Assembly: GCA_043101615.1 (NCBI GenBank)
Contig: JBICID010000072.1
Coordinates: 55,533 to 119,532 of the forward strand
DNA from: JBLHKT01 sp043101615
GTDB lineage: Bacteria; Planctomycetota; Phycisphaerae; Phycisphaerales; UBA1924
Reading direction: 5' to 3'
DNA length: 64,000 bases
The translations under genes and the position numbers were made by a program. Positions 47,164 through 59,248 of the stretch are shown here, piece after piece. Under the pieces are notes generated by a model that was not told where the DNA came from, searched no databases, and was given only the letters and a program-made list of their open reading frames with translations. Numbering within the stretch: position 1 is the stretch's first letter; each line of letters begins with the position of its first letter.

Positions 47164-48621
47164 ATGCCCCAGCCCTACCCGGAACCAACCGACGAGCGGA
47201 CCGTCCCGATCTTCGTGGCCCTGCGCGACGGCGACCCGCTCCGGGCACGCCTGCTCGCGGAGGAAGCCGCCCGCGACGAGCCCGGCAACCAACTGGCCCG
47301 CTTCTACCTCGCGCAGGCCCTCACCCGCACCAACGCCCCGCGCAAGGCGCTCCCGATCGTGCGCAGGCTCGTCCGCGCCGACCCCCACAACACCTGGTAC
47401 CGGTGCGAGCTCGCCCACGCCCTCGAGGCGACCGGCAAGCCCGAAGACGCGCTCAAGGAGCTCGACGACGTGCTCGAGCGCGAGCCCGACCACCACCACG
47501 CGGCACGCCTGCACACCTCGATCCTGCGGAACCTGGGGCGATCCAAAGAGGCGTGGGACGCCCTGCACCACCGCCTGGACCGGCTCCCCGACACGGCCAA
47601 CGTCGCCGTCGCCCTCGCGTCGGTGCTGCCGTCCGACGGGGACGCCGAGGACGTCATCGCACGCCTCCGCCGCGCCGTCCACGACGAGTCCACCACGCGC
47701 GAGGACAAGCGCACCGCCCTCTACCACCTGGCCAGGATCCTCGACGCCCGAGCCCGCTACGACGAGGCCTTCGAGGCAGCCGCCGACGCGGGCGAGCTCG
47801 TCAACACCCACACCGCCGGCTTCCACGCACGCGTGCTCGAGTCGCACACGCCAGAGCTCTGCGCAGCGGTCGAGCCCGCCGACGTGGACGCCTCCGGCGT
47901 CGTGCTCGTCTGCGGCATGCCGCGCTCCGGCACCACCGTGCACGAGAGCATCCTGAGCGCACACCCGGACGCGGCCTCCGCGGGCGAGTTCGGCGGGCTC
48001 CCCCGCGCCGTGCACGAGGCCGAGGTCCACGCACGCGAGCACGCCGTCACCCCGGCCGAGCTCTCGACCCGTCTCGCACGCCAGTACCTCAAGGCCCTGC
48101 GAAGCGCCGCACGCGCACCGCGCGCCCGCGTCCTGATCGACAAGCTCCCGAGCAACCACTTCCTGCTCGGGATCGGCGCCCGACTGCTGCCCGGCGTCCG
48201 CGTCGTCCGGTGCCTGCGCGACCCGCGCGACACCGCGGTCAGCTGCTTCCTGCAGGACTTCGGCGACCGGCACCCCTACCGGATCAGCCTGCCCGCCCTC
48301 GCCGAAGAACTCACCCTGCACGACCGGGCCGCGCAACGCTGGCGCAGTGAGCTCGGCGACGCGTACCTGGAGTCCCGGCTCGAGGAACTCATCGAGCACC
48401 CCGAGGACAACGCACGAAGGCTCCTCGGACACGCGGGGCTCGAGTGGGACCCCGCCTGCCTGGACTTCCACGAGTCCGTCGGCCAGGTGCGCACCGCCAG
48501 CACCAGCCAGGTCCGGCGCGGGCTCAACGCACGCGGCGTCGGGCGCTGGCGACACTACGAACGCCACCTGCGGCCACTGCTCGAACACCTCCCACCCCTC
48601 CCGGGCGGAGACGGGGCATGA
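47164..48621 (+). CDS. TPR-sulfotransferase, copy 3
   Basis: A protein of 485 residues: TPR part about 20-235, PAPS loop CGMPRSGTT near 251, KLPSN near 328 where other copies have KMPxN, and RCLRDPRDTAVSCFLQDF. The tail LNARGVGRWRHYERHLRPL matches the others. The N-terminus (TVPIFVALRDGDPLRARLL) is unlike copy 1 and 2. The four-base gap to copy 2 and 4-base overlap with copy 4 keep it in the same operon. Confidence 0.92.
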   Translation: MPQPYPEPTDERTVPIFVALRDGDPLRARLLAEEAARDEPGNQLARFYLAQALTRTNAPRKALPIVRRLVRADPHNTWYRCELAHALEATGKPEDALKELDDVLEREPDHHHAARLHTSILRNLGRSKEAWDALHHRLDRLPDTANVAVALASVLPSDGDAEDVIARLRRAVHDESTTREDKRTALYHLARILDARARYDEAFEAAADAGELVNTHTAGFHARVLESHTPELCAAVEPADVDASGVVLVCGMPRSGTTVHESILSAHPDAASAGEFGGLPRAVHEAEVHAREHAVTPAELSTRLARQYLKALRSAARAPRARVLIDKLPSNHFLLGIGARLLPGVRVVRCLRDPRDTAVSCFLQDFGDRHPYRISLPALAEELTLHDRAAQRWRSELGDAYLESRLEELIEHPEDNARRLLGHAGLEWDPACLDFHESVGQVRTASTSQVRRGLNARGVGRWRHYERHLRPLLEHLPPLPGGDGA

Positions 48622-50078
48622 CACACCCGACCATGCACACCCCGGAGGCCAACCGCGCCAACGCGCTGCTGCAGGACGGCAGGCTGACCGAGGCCATCTC
48701 GGTGTGCAAGGCCGCCCTGCGGAAGATGCCGCGCGACCCGGAACTCCGCTACATCCTCGCCCAGGCCCACACACGATCGAACTTCCCCGCCGACGCCCTC
48801 CCGCACCTCGAGCGGCTCGTCCGCGAGTACCCGGACGGCGTCGCCTTCCGCGTCGAGCTCGCCAACGCCCTCGACGGCGCCGGCCGGCCCGAGGAAGCCC
48901 TCGAGGCCGTCGAGCACGCACTCCGCCTCCGGCCCGACCACGACTTCGCCCTCCGCATCCGCGTCAAGATCCTGCGCGGCATCGGCCGGGGCCGGCAGGC
49001 CTGGGAGGAGCTCGCCCCCCGCCTCCACGAGCTGCCAAACTCGGTCCACGTCGCCCTCTCGCTCGGGTTCGTGGTGCCCGAGGACGCCGACCCCGCCCCC
49101 GTGCTCAAGCGCCTCCGCGACGTCGCGACCGACGAGTCCGTGTCGGACCCCAACCGACGCACCGCCTGGTACACCATCGCACGCATCCAGCAGCGGGCCG
49201 GCAACCACGACGAGGCCTTCGACGCCGCCACCCGGGCCAACGCCCTGATCCCGGACGGACTGCCCGACCGGCATCACGCGTCCATGTTCGACGGCATCAC
49301 GCCGGACCTGGTCTCAACCATCGAGCCCGCCAGGATCGACGGCTCCGGCGTCGTGCTCGTCTGCGGCATGCCCCGCTCGGGCACCACCCTCACCGAGCGG
49401 ATCCTCGCCGCCCACCCCGACGCCGCGTCCGCCGGAGAGTTCAACGCCCTCCCGCTCGCGGTCAACGAGGCGCTGGAGGCGGCCCGGACCCAGGGCCTGG
49501 CGCCGGCCGAGCTCTCCACCAGGATCGCCAAGGGATACCTGAAGGCCCTCCGCGCACGCGCCGGAGACCGCAGGGCGAAGACGATCATCGACAAGATGCC
49601 GACCAACCACCTGCTGCTCGCACCCGCGGCCAGGCTCCTGCCCGGGGTCCGCGTCGTCCGGTGCGTGCGCGACCCTCGCGACATCGCCCTCTCGTGCTAC
49701 ATGCAGGACTTCGCCCAGCGCCACACCTACCGCGCACGCCTCGACACCCTCGCCGACGAGCTGCTGCTGCACGACCGCGCCGCCCGCCGCTGGAGGGACG
49801 AGCTCGAGGAACAGTACCTGGAGTCAGCGCTCGAGGACCTCGTCGCGGACCCAGACAACCACGCCCGCCGCCTCGTCGCCCACGCCGGCCTCGAATGGAA
49901 CGACGCCTGCCTCCGCTTCCACGAGCAGGACGCCCACGTCCGCACCGCCAGCACCGAGCAGGTCCGCAGCGGCATCAACGCCTCGGGCATCGGACGCTGG
50001 AAGCACTACGAGCGCCACCTCGCGCCGCTCATCGAGCGGATCGCGCCGATACTCCCCAACCAGCCCCCGCCCAACTAG
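48618..50078 (+). CDS. TPR-sulfotransferase, copy 4
   Basis: A protein of 486 residues: TPR part about 10-235, PAPS loop CGMPRSGTT near 250, KMPTN near 329 and RCVRDPRDIALSCYMQDF. The tail INASGIGRWKHYERHLAPL is conserved. The start ATG 48618 overlaps the copy 3 stop by 4 bases. The stop TAG (50076-50078) lies inside a copy of the dispersed repeat that also forms a hairpin between this gene and gcvP. Copies 3 and 4 look more alike (SAGEFxxLPxAVxEA) than either is to 1 or 2. Confidence 0.93.
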   Translation: MTHPTMHTPEANRANALLQDGRLTEAISVCKAALRKMPRDPELRYILAQAHTRSNFPADALPHLERLVREYPDGVAFRVELANALDGAGRPEEALEAVEHALRLRPDHDFALRIRVKILRGIGRGRQAWEELAPRLHELPNSVHVALSLGFVVPEDADPAPVLKRLRDVATDESVSDPNRRTAWYTIARIQQRAGNHDEAFDAATRANALIPDGLPDRHHASMFDGITPDLVSTIEPARIDGSGVVLVCGMPRSGTTLTERILAAHPDAASAGEFNALPLAVNEALEAARTQGLAPAELSTRIAKGYLKALRARAGDRRAKTIIDKMPTNHLLLAPAARLLPGVRVVRCVRDPRDIALSCYMQDFAQRHTYRARLDTLADELLLHDRAARRWRDELEEQYLESALEDLVADPDNHARRLVAHAGLEWNDACLRFHEQDAHVRTASTEQVRSGINASGIGRWKHYERHLAPLIERIAPILPNQPPPN

Positions 50079-50108
50079 CCCCGAGCGCGAGCGAGGCGTC
50101 TCCGGCGC

Positions 50109-50110
<2 letters not shown>
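50075..50110. repeat. Dispersed repeat at the stop of the sulfotransferase operon
   Basis: CTAGCCCCGAGCGCGAGCGAGG (50075-50096) starts at the TAG stop of copy 4. Its GAGCGC pairs with GCGCTC (50105-50110), which borders the gcvP stop, making a hairpin between the convergent genes. The first 14 bases equal the arm at 20852; the last 17 equal 61466-61482. Confidence 0.75.
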
Positions 50111-53072
<2,962 letters not shown>

Positions 53073-53228
53073 CCTGTTCCTTGCTGTACCCGAGTCCCGC
53101 CCCGCGCGTCCCGCGCAGGGCCTTCGATCCTAGATCTGTTCCACCCCGACTCAACGCCCGGCAGAACCATTTCCGACGACGGCCGGTACGCTCTCAGGAC
53201 AAACGTTCCCTGGAAAGGTGTTTCACGC

Positions 53229-55244
53229 ATGCCGATCCGCACGCCAAGGATCCCGTTCGCACACCTGCTCGCGCTCCTGCTGGCAGCCGTCTGTTCGAGA
53301 CCGGCGCCCGCCCGGGCGCACCTCCAGCCCGACCCGCCCCAGGAATCCCCCGAGGACACCCGGCGCCAACGCGCCCTGGAGCGCCTCCAGCGCCTCAAGC
53401 CAGACCAGATCGCCGAGGAGTCCATCAACGAGCTCGGCGAGCTCCCCGCCATCGATCCCGACGACGTCGCCTTCTTCGACGACCTCACCACCCGCCTCGC
53501 CGACGATTCACTCGCCGGACGCTTCCCCGGCACCCCCGGCATCGACGCCGCCGCAGACATGATCCAGGCCGAGTTCGAGGCCCTCGGGCTCACTCCGCTC
53601 TTCTCCTCAACCACAAAGGCCGCCGACGGCACCGAGGTCATCACCCCCTTCGACTCCTACCGCCAGCCCCTGGACCGCGGCATGGAGGTCGAGATCCGCA
53701 CCGGACGCCTCACCATCAACGCCCCGGAACCCGACGCGCCATCCGGCCCCTCCATCGCCCCCACACGCGGCGCCACGCACCAGGTCTCCCCCCTCTCCGG
53801 CAGCGGCGAGGTCACCGGCCCCATCGTCTTCTGCGGCTACGCCGTCACCGCCGGGCCCGGCGACTACATGAACTTCCCCGTCGACGCCAACTACGAGGGC
53901 AAGATCGTCCTCATCCTCGAGGGCGAGCCCATGACCCCCGACGGACGCAGCCGCTGGGCCCAGGACGGCTGGTCCCTCAACACCATGATCACCGCCAAGA
54001 TCTCCGCCGTCACCCGGCGCGGCGCCGAGGCCGTCCTCGTCGCACGCCCCCCGGCCCTCCCCGACGGACAGCCAGAGCAGCGACTCCCCGAGGGAGGCCG
54101 CTTCGAGAACGTCCCGATCCTCAACCTCTCCCGCCCCTTCGCAGACGCCCTGCTCGCCAGGGCCGACCCGCAGCGACGCACCCTCGCCCAGCTCGCGGCA
54201 CTCGCCGACGACGGCCCCACCGTCCTCGACCTCGACGCCTGCACCGTCACCGTCGCCGCCACCGTCGACCGAACCCCGAAGACCACCGACAACCTCGGCG
54301 CCATGCTCCCAGGGCGGGGCCCGCTCCGCTCCGAGTACGTCCTCGTCGGCGCCCACTACGACCACGTCGGCACCGGCGCGATCGGCTCCAGCGACCCGGG
54401 ACAGATCCACCCCGGCGCCGACGACAACGCCAGCGGCACCGCCGCCATGCTCCTCGTCGCCCGCGACCTGACCGAGGCCTACGCCGCGCTCCCGGACGAC
54501 CAACCCGCACGCTCGGTCCTCTTCCTCGCATTCACCGCCGAGGAGACCGGCCTCGAGGGCTCGCGCCACTACGTCACCCGCCCACCCCTCCCGCTCGACG
54601 ACCACGCCCTCATGCTCAACCTCGACATGGTCGGACGCATGCGCGACGGCCTCCTCGAACTCGGCGGCCTCAACTCCGCAGACTCGCTCGAAGACTTCGT
54701 CAACCCGCGTCTCGACGAGTCCGGCCTCCGCATCCGACGCGGCTCCTCCATCGGCGACAACCGCTCCGACCACGCCTCCTTCGACGCACGCCAGGTCCCC
54801 AACCTCTTCTTCTTCACCGGGCTCCACGACGAGTATCACACACCACAGGACACACCAGACCTGCTCAACGACGAGGGCGCCGTGCGCATCGCCGACCTCG
54901 TCGCCGCCATCGCCCTCGACGCCGCCAAGGCCGAACAGCGCCTCGCCCACGCCAGGGCACGCCGCGCCATCGGCGCCCCCATCGCCCCCAAGGTCCGCGT
55001 CGGCATCATCCCCGCCCCCGACCCCGAGGGCGGCCTCTCCGTCCGCCAGGTCTCCCCCAACACCTCAGCCAGCCGCGCAGGGCTCCAGACCTACGACCGC
55101 ATCACCCACTGGAACGGCGAGCCCCTCGACCTCGACCGCTTCTCAAGGCTCCTCGTCGAGTCCAGCCCCGGCCAGACCGTCACCCTCACCGTCGTCCGAG
55201 ACGACGAAGAGATCGAGATCGAGATGACCCTCAGCGCCCAATAA
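53229..55244 (+). CDS. Secreted M28 metallopeptidase with PDZ domain
   Basis: A protein of 671 residues: signal peptide (about 1-30), propeptide-like helix, a PA-domain-like insert (about 190-300), the M28 zinc peptidase with His376 and Asp378 (GAHYDHVG), Asp398/Asp399 (GADDNASG), Glu438/Glu439 (AEETGLEG) and LNLDMVGR, and a C-terminal PDZ domain (about 590-670). M28 enzymes are aminopeptidases of the periplasm or outside. The zinc ligands are complete. ATG 53229-53231 begins the signal peptide; the frame is open far upstream only as the antisense of gcvP. Followed by a heptamer repeat. Confidence 0.9.
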   Translation: MPIRTPRIPFAHLLALLLAAVCSRPAPARAHLQPDPPQESPEDTRRQRALERLQRLKPDQIAEESINELGELPAIDPDDVAFFDDLTTRLADDSLAGRFPGTPGIDAAADMIQAEFEALGLTPLFSSTTKAADGTEVITPFDSYRQPLDRGMEVEIRTGRLTINAPEPDAPSGPSIAPTRGATHQVSPLSGSGEVTGPIVFCGYAVTAGPGDYMNFPVDANYEGKIVLILEGEPMTPDGRSRWAQDGWSLNTMITAKISAVTRRGAEAVLVARPPALPDGQPEQRLPEGGRFENVPILNLSRPFADALLARADPQRRTLAQLAALADDGPTVLDLDACTVTVAATVDRTPKTTDNLGAMLPGRGPLRSEYVLVGAHYDHVGTGAIGSSDPGQIHPGADDNASGTAAMLLVARDLTEAYAALPDDQPARSVLFLAFTAEETGLEGSRHYVTRPPLPLDDHALMLNLDMVGRMRDGLLELGGLNSADSLEDFVNPRLDESGLRIRRGSSIGDNRSDHASFDARQVPNLFFFTGLHDEYHTPQDTPDLLNDEGAVRIADLVAAIALDAAKAEQRLAHARARRAIGAPIAPKVRVGIIPAPDPEGGLSVRQVSPNTSASRAGLQTYDRITHWNGEPLDLDRFSRLLVESSPGQTVTLTVVRDDEEIEIEMTLSAQ

Positions 55245-55271
55245 ACCCCCCCCACAAAGCACACACCTACA

Positions 55272-55334
55272 CCAAGTACCTAGTGCCAAGTGCCAAGTGC
55301 CTAGTGCCAAGTGCCTACTCCCTACTGCCTTCTG
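55272..55334. repeat. Tandem heptamer repeat
   Basis: Nine units of seven bases on the plus strand: ccaagta, cctagtg, ccaagtg, ccaagtg, cctagtg, ccaagtg, cctactc, cctactg, ccttctg. It lies in the 102-base gap between the M28 peptidase and the leftward lipoprotein. Confidence 0.8.
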
Positions 55335-55346
55335 CCCGTCCCCTGC

Positions 55347-55922
55347 TCAACTCCCGAACCACCGCAGCTTCCACTCCCCACGCTCCACCACCATATCGAT
55401 GAACCGGTACCGCAGCCCGGTGTCACGCCCGCCCGGCGACCGCATCCGGAACACGTTGGGCCCCAAGGACTCCAGGTGCACCCCCGGCGTGTGCTCCGCG
55501 AAAGGCAGCGTGTTGAAGAACCGCAGCACGTCACGCTCGCGCAGCTTCAGCTCGTCGTACGCCAGCGCCGGGTCCAGACCCCGCTGCTCGAACTCCTCGC
55601 GCGTCACGCGGCTCAGCACCTGCTCCACGAACAGGTCACGCTCCTCGTTCGCCAGCGTCGTGTAGATGTGCGCCATCAGGTGACGCGGCGACCGCGCCCG
55701 CAGCGTCACCTTCCCCAGCGCGTCCTCCGTCCGGATCCCGTCCAGCGGCGTCGCCGTCGGATCGAACGTGCGCCCCGTGCTCATCCGCACGTTCTCCGAC
55801 GTCTGCGCCCCCGGCAGCCCCGCCAGGGGCGAGCTCGTCACCGTCCGACGCTCGTACACGCACCCGCACACCCCCGCGCACAGCGCCCCCCCGATCAGCA
55901 GCCTGCACGCCAGAGCCCGCAT
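55347..55922 (-). CDS. Lipoprotein of unknown function
   Basis: A protein of 191 residues with a lipobox ending GVCGC (Cys21), then a Thr/Ser/Pro stretch and a helical part with RSPRHLMAHIYTTLANEERDLF near 80. The C-terminal end YRFIDMVVERGEWKLRWFGS looks like an NTF2-like or similar fold strand, but I do not recognise a family. The ATG (55920-55922) shares one base with the stop of nadB, so it follows nadB in one transcript. A longer in-frame extension upstream is nadB read out of frame. Confidence 0.7.
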   Translation of the reverse strand: MRALACRLLIGGALCAGVCGCVYERRTVTSSPLAGLPGAQTSENVRMSTGRTFDPTATPLDGIRTEDALGKVTLRARSPRHLMAHIYTTLANEERDLFVEQVLSRVTREEFEQRGLDPALAYDELKLRERDVLRFFNTLPFAEHTPGVHLESLGPNVFRMRSPGGRDTGLRYRFIDMVVERGEWKLRWFGS

Positions 55923-57619
55923 CACACCCCCTCCCGCACCAGCCCCTCGCCCGACACCGGCTCCCACGACACACCCGCGCCGCGCCGGGACAGGTCGTGC
56001 CGACCCGGGCCCGCCCCCACGCCCTCGCAGTCCGTCCGCCAGTGCGCACCACGACGCTCGTCCCGAGCCCCCGCCGACCGCGCCATCAGCCACGCCACCA
56101 GCAGCATGTTCTGCACCTCCCAGCCATCCGGCGACTCGAAGATCTTGTCCAGCGTGTACCGCCCCCAGAACGCCAGCATGTCCGCCGCGTCCTCGATACG
56201 GGGCCCGAACCGCTCCACACCCAGGTTCTTCCACATCGCCGACCGCAGGCTGGAACGCACGTCCACCAGGTCGAGCTCCGCGTGCTGGCTGGGGCGGATG
56301 TCGCTCACGATCCGTACGGGGCGCACGCCCCGCCCGTTCCCATCGCGACCGGATTCCTGCGCATCCTCCGCCGCACGCTCGCCCGCGATCTTCCCCAGCA
56401 CCAGCCCCTCCAGCAGCGAGTTGCTCGCCAGACGGTTCGCCCCGTGCAGCCCAGAGCACGCCGCCTCCCCGACCGCGAACAGACCCGGCAGGCTCGTCCG
56501 ACCGTCCAGGTCCGTCCGCACCCCCCCGATCGTGTAGTGGGCCGCGGGGTGCACCGGGATCAGGTCACGCGACGGGTCCAGCTCGAACCGCGCCAGCGTC
56601 TCGGCGATCCCCGGGAACCGGTCCCCGAACCCACCGATCCCCCGACAGTCCAGCCACACACGACCGCCCCCCTGGTGCGCGATCCGGCGCACGATCGCGC
56701 GGCTCACCACGTCACGCGGCGCCAGCTCCGCCAGCTCGTGCACCCCCGGCATGAACCGCTCCCCGTCGTCGTCCCGCAGCAGCGCCCCCTCCCCACGCAC
56801 CGCCTCGGAAATGAGCGACCGCGCCGCCCCCGGCACGTACAGCACCGTCGGGTGGAACTGCACGAACGCCATGTCCGCCAGCGTCGCCCCCGCCCGGTAC
56901 GCCATCGCCAGACCGTCACCCGTCGCCGGACGCGGGTTGGTCGTCTCCCGGAACACCTGCCCCGCCCCCCCGCTCGCCAGCACCGTCGACCGAGCCCAGA
57001 TCATCTGCAGACCGTACTTGGGGTGGTGCGTGATCGCCCCCAGCACCGCACCGCCCGGACGCTCCTCCGTGATCAGGTCCAGCGCGAAGCACCCCCCGAA
57101 CACCCGCATCGTCTCGATACGGCGCACGCGAGACTCCAGCGTCCGCTCCAACGCCGCCCCAGTCCGGTCGCCACCGGCGTGCACGATCCGGTTCGCGCTG
57201 TGCCCGCCCTCGCGCCCGAGCGACAGCTCCCCGTCGTCACCCCGGTCCAGCCCCATCCCCCATTCCACCAATTCCCGGATCCGCGCCGGCCCACGTGCGC
57301 ACACCAGGCGCACCGCCGCCTCGTCGCACAGCCCGGCCCCCGCCTCCAGCGTGTCAGCGACGTGCGCCTCCACCGAGTCGTCATCGCCCAGCACACCCGC
57401 GATCCCCCCCTGCGCCCACGCCGTGTTCGTCTGCCCGAGTTCGCTCTTGCTCAGCATGATCACGTCGGCGCCGGCCTCCCCCGCCGCGATCGCGGCCCGC
57501 ATACCCGCCACGCCACCGCCCAGCACCAGCACGTCGCAGAAGATCTGCGGCAGCAGCGTCGACCGGAACGGGATCAGGTACCGGCGATCATCGAACAGGC
57601 TGACCGACTCCGGGCTCAT
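55922..57619 (-). CDS. nadB: L-aspartate oxidase
   Basis: A protein of 565 residues, flavoprotein for the first step of NAD synthesis: L-aspartate to iminoaspartate. The FAD-binding GGGVAGMRAA is at 34-43; NTAWAQGGIA near 64, HPAAHYTIGG near 363 and GEAACSGLHGANRLASNSLLE near 390 are diagnostic. A cysteine/tail part at 500-565 is slightly longer than usual. The start overlaps the DinB-like gene by 4 bases. NadA and NadC are not nearby in the window. Confidence 0.96.
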   Translation of the reverse strand: MSPESVSLFDDRRYLIPFRSTLLPQIFCDVLVLGGGVAGMRAAIAAGEAGADVIMLSKSELGQTNTAWAQGGIAGVLGDDDSVEAHVADTLEAGAGLCDEAAVRLVCARGPARIRELVEWGMGLDRGDDGELSLGREGGHSANRIVHAGGDRTGAALERTLESRVRRIETMRVFGGCFALDLITEERPGGAVLGAITHHPKYGLQMIWARSTVLASGGAGQVFRETTNPRPATGDGLAMAYRAGATLADMAFVQFHPTVLYVPGAARSLISEAVRGEGALLRDDDGERFMPGVHELAELAPRDVVSRAIVRRIAHQGGGRVWLDCRGIGGFGDRFPGIAETLARFELDPSRDLIPVHPAAHYTIGGVRTDLDGRTSLPGLFAVGEAACSGLHGANRLASNSLLEGLVLGKIAGERAAEDAQESGRDGNGRGVRPVRIVSDIRPSQHAELDLVDVRSSLRSAMWKNLGVERFGPRIEDAADMLAFWGRYTLDKIFESPDGWEVQNMLLVAWLMARSAGARDERRGAHWRTDCEGVGAGPGRHDLSRRGAGVSWEPVSGEGLVREGV

Positions 57620-58308
57620 GCACCGCCCGATTCGTCACCGCCCACGCAGGCGCAGTCGTGCTTCCCGCACCCGCCCGGCTCGCACGCCCCGTCCACCGGA
57701 CGCGGCCCAAGATGCTTCTCCACCTTCAGGTTCAGGTACCCCGCGTGGTGCTCCACGTGCCAGGTCATCAACCGAACGATCCCCGCCAGCGTCAGCTCAC
57801 CCCGCTCCGGGTGCAGCGCACGCAGGTCCCAGGCCTCCGGCGACAACGCCCCCAGCCACTCCCCCACCCACTGCCGGACCGTGTAGATCGACGCCACGAA
57901 CGCCCCCACCGGCGGCGGCGCCTGATTCAGCGTCACGTGATCCTGCCCGCCCTCGTGGGGGGGGGCGTACAGGCCCGAGTCGATCGGGGCGTGCTCGTCC
58001 CAGTCGGTCAGCACCGAGCCCGGCTCGGCCACGCACTTGCGCACCCGGGCCGCCCACACCAGCTCCGCGTCCGCCAGGTGCCCCAGCAGCACCCGGATCG
58101 GCCACCGCCCCACCCCCGCCTCGGGCAGCCAGGCCTGGTCCAGCATCGCGTCGTCCATCTCGAACACCCGCGGGTCGAAGTGCCCCACGCTGAAACGGAA
58201 CCTCCGGACCAGTTCGTCCGTGTCCATCGACGCGATGTCGTCCCACAGGGCCGTCGTCCCGTCCATCCCGGGAAGCCCGTCCGCCAGCACGTTCCGATCG
58301 TCTCGCAT
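57616..58308 (-). CDS. DinB-like protein with C-terminal cysteine cluster
   Basis: A protein of 230 residues of the four-helix DinB/YfiT fold. His near 77 (LLGHLADAE) and HVEHHAGYL near 185 are the usual metal ligands. Such proteins are metal-dependent thiol (bacillithiol) transferases or of unknown role. The tail has C-x4-C-x4-C-x-C (Cys209, 214, 219, 221), not part of the family. ATG 58306-58308. It is first of the group leading to nadB (4-base overlap) and the lipoprotein; it diverges from the thioesterase gene. Confidence 0.8.
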   Translation of the reverse strand: MRDDRNVLADGLPGMDGTTALWDDIASMDTDELVRRFRFSVGHFDPRVFEMDDAMLDQAWLPEAGVGRWPIRVLLGHLADAELVWAARVRKCVAEPGSVLTDWDEHAPIDSGLYAPPHEGGQDHVTLNQAPPPVGAFVASIYTVRQWVGEWLGALSPEAWDLRALHPERGELTLAGIVRLMTWHVEHHAGYLNLKVEKHLGPRPVDGACEPGGCGKHDCACVGGDESGGA

Positions 58309-58363
58309 GGCGCAATGCTAGCGCCGAACGGGACATGGACACCGCCCGGGCTATCCTCCCGCC

Positions 58364-58753
58364 ATGCCACCCGTGGACCCACCCGACACACGCCGACTCT
58401 CCCTCCGCGTCATGACCATGCCCAAGGACGCCAACATCTACGGCTCCATCTTCGGCGGCGTCATCCTCTCCTACATCGACCAGGCCGGCTTCGTCGAGGC
58501 CAAACGCCACAGCTCCACACGCTGGGTCACCGCCTCCATGGAACGCGTCGACTTCCACGCACCCGTCCACGTCGGCGACATCGTCAACCTCTACACCCGC
58601 ACCCACAAGCTCGGCACCACCTCCGTCACCGTCTGTGTCGACGTCGACGTCGAACGCTGGACCACCGGCCAGACCATCAACGTCACCCACGCCACCATGA
58701 CCCTCGTCGCCGTCTCCGAGCACGGCAAGCCCCTCCCCCACCACTCCGGCTGA
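58364..58753 (+). CDS. Acyl-CoA thioesterase (YciA-like hotdog)
   Basis: A protein of 129 residues, one hotdog domain. NIYGSIFGGVILSYIDQAGF near 25-44 holds the catalytic Asp, and FHAPVHVGDIVNLYT near 66 is the conserved strand. It hydrolyses short acyl-CoA thioesters in the cytosol. Length is normal for YciA. ATG 58364. There is no operon partner on the right within 80 bases; it diverges from the DinB-like gene. Confidence 0.88.
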   Translation: MPPVDPPDTRRLSLRVMTMPKDANIYGSIFGGVILSYIDQAGFVEAKRHSSTRWVTASMERVDFHAPVHVGDIVNLYTRTHKLGTTSVTVCVDVDVERWTTGQTINVTHATMTLVAVSEHGKPLPHHSG

Positions 58754-58838
58754 CCCCCCCACACTGGCCACCCGGTCTCCGCCGCGCGAACGCAGGACCA
58801 GTGCCCACGCCGCCCGCCCCACTCGCTACGCTCTGCAC

Positions 58839-59246
58839 ATGAAGCTCTTCGGCAAGTCCAGATCCTCCGACGACGCCCCCCTCGAGGGCCCCGTCATCCT
58901 CGAGACCACCCACTGCCGCGTCATCGACGCCGGCGGCGTCGCCGTCGCCACGCTGCTCACCCCCAAGGTCTCCGAGCACGAGTCCACCCCCCTCACCAAC
59001 GAGCTCAACCAGGCCGCGGGCAAGACCGGTTCCAACCTCATCGTCGACCTCTCCCAGGTCACCATGCTCGCCTCCGCCGGCATCGGCATGCTGGTGCAGA
59101 TCCACAACGGCTGCAAGGCCGCCGGCGGCAGGCTCGCCGTGGCCGGGCTCGACCCCGACATCCGCCAGATGCTCGAGATGACCCGCATGGACAAGCTGCT
59201 GGACCTGCAGGACACACCCGCCGACGCACGCGCACGCTTCAAGTAG
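58839..59246 (+). CDS. STAS-domain anti-sigma-factor-antagonist-like protein
   Basis: A protein of 135 residues. After about 20 residues of tail, a STAS domain has VDLSQVTMLASAGIGMLVQIHNGC, where the Ser in ASAG would be the phosphorylation site, as in SpoIIAA/RsbV. Such proteins release sigma factors from an anti-sigma kinase. No kinase or sigma factor is in the window. The stop is two bases before purN, so the two are one transcript. A role outside sigma control cannot be excluded. Confidence 0.85.
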   Translation: MKLFGKSRSSDDAPLEGPVILETTHCRVIDAGGVAVATLLTPKVSEHESTPLTNELNQAAGKTGSNLIVDLSQVTMLASAGIGMLVQIHNGCKAAGGRLAVAGLDPDIRQMLEMTRMDKLLDLQDTPADARARFK

Positions 59247-59248
59247 CC

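Noticed and set aside
55272..55334. CRISPR array.
   Set aside because: The unit is 7 bases with no spacers, and no cas gene is in the window.
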